Shown here piece by piece: positions 7,008-7,072 of a stretch of DNA of 7,072 nt. The stretch spans positions 1 to 7,072 of the forward strand of contig CBCXVS010000345.1 in assembly GCA_965178525.1 (NCBI GenBank), in the 5' to 3' direction. The stretch's first letter is position 1, and each line of letters opens with the position of its first letter. The notes beneath the pieces are model-generated. The model saw nothing but the letters and a program-made list of their open reading frames with translations, had not been told where the DNA came from and searched no databases. Source of the stretch: CBCXVS01 sp965178525. GTDB taxonomy: Bacteria > Tectomicrobia > Entotheonellia > Entotheonellales > Entotheonellaceae. Both the position numbers and the translations under genes were made by a program.

Positions 7008-7072
7008 TAAGTCAAGCCAACTCCTTTCTTGATGAAGCAGTTACGCCGATTGCCTGAGACCGACTCCCCTCT
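7007..7072. other. Unassigned right edge, not RecQ
   Basis: In normal RecQ this stretch would encode the residues after the DEAH box and before the ALTATA segment. None of the three minus-strand frames gives that sequence: one reads NCFIKKGVGLT then TAA, and the others hold stops or unrelated residues. On the plus strand an ATG at 7032 starts 13 codons running off the edge, with no ribosome binding site. Nothing here can be assigned. Confidence 0.5.

Noticed and set aside
6587..7057. Plus-strand frame of 156 codons
   Set aside because: Antisense to the RecQ lobe 2 motifs, with no domain of its own.
7032..7072. Possible start of a divergent plus-strand gene (MKQLRRLPETDSP)
   Set aside because: Only 13 codons to the edge and no ribosome binding site.

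Overview
The window is GC-rich bacterial DNA with closely packed genes and no RNA genes, CRISPR array or complete mobile element that I can recognise. HrpB and the ComF-like phosphoribosyltransferase point to a bacterium, but nothing fixes the phylum. The left-edge fragment resembles large extracellular beta-rich proteins I associate from memory with uncultivated bacteria, which is weak evidence. The five gene reading frames that end inside the window with a normal terminator use TGA (four times) or TAA (once). The only TAG codon that interrupts a gene lies inside the RecQ reading frame.

Layout. Positions 1-485 (minus) hold an open, protein-like frame with no start codon, apparently the broken end of a secreted protein that continues off the left edge. 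Positions 486-684 are non-coding, with a TATAAT hexamer ahead of the next gene. Then come three plus-strand genes: a monomeric sarcosine oxidase/N-methyltryptophan oxidase-like flavoenzyme (685-1836), the DEAH-box helicase HrpB (1873-4419), and a small split-barrel flavin-binding protein of the pyridoxamine-phosphate-oxidase class (4503-4940). Gaps of 36 and 83 bases and a common direction suggest the first two, and perhaps all three, are transcribed together, although their functions are not obviously linked.

A convergent minus-strand cluster fills the right side, read from right to left. It starts with a RecQ-type helicase fragment that has lost the N-terminal ATP-binding lobe but keeps lobe 2 and a complete four-cysteine zinc site (7006-6071). 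An in-frame TAG follows, then a ComF-like phosphoribosyltransferase domain in the same frame (to 5435), and then a DUF29 protein (5412-4957) starting 22 bases later. RecQ and the transferase domain look like one former fusion protein (RecQ-zinc-PRTase) now split by an amber codon and cut at its 5' end. The final 66 bases do not continue RecQ, and the break coincides with a short hyphenated palindrome.

The most notable material is the right-hand cluster: a RecQ-PRTase fusion next to DUF29, with two separate lesions (amber codon and lost lobe 1). It is either a decaying locus, a rearranged or misassembled one, or a read-through fusion. I see no strong evidence of a complete new system.
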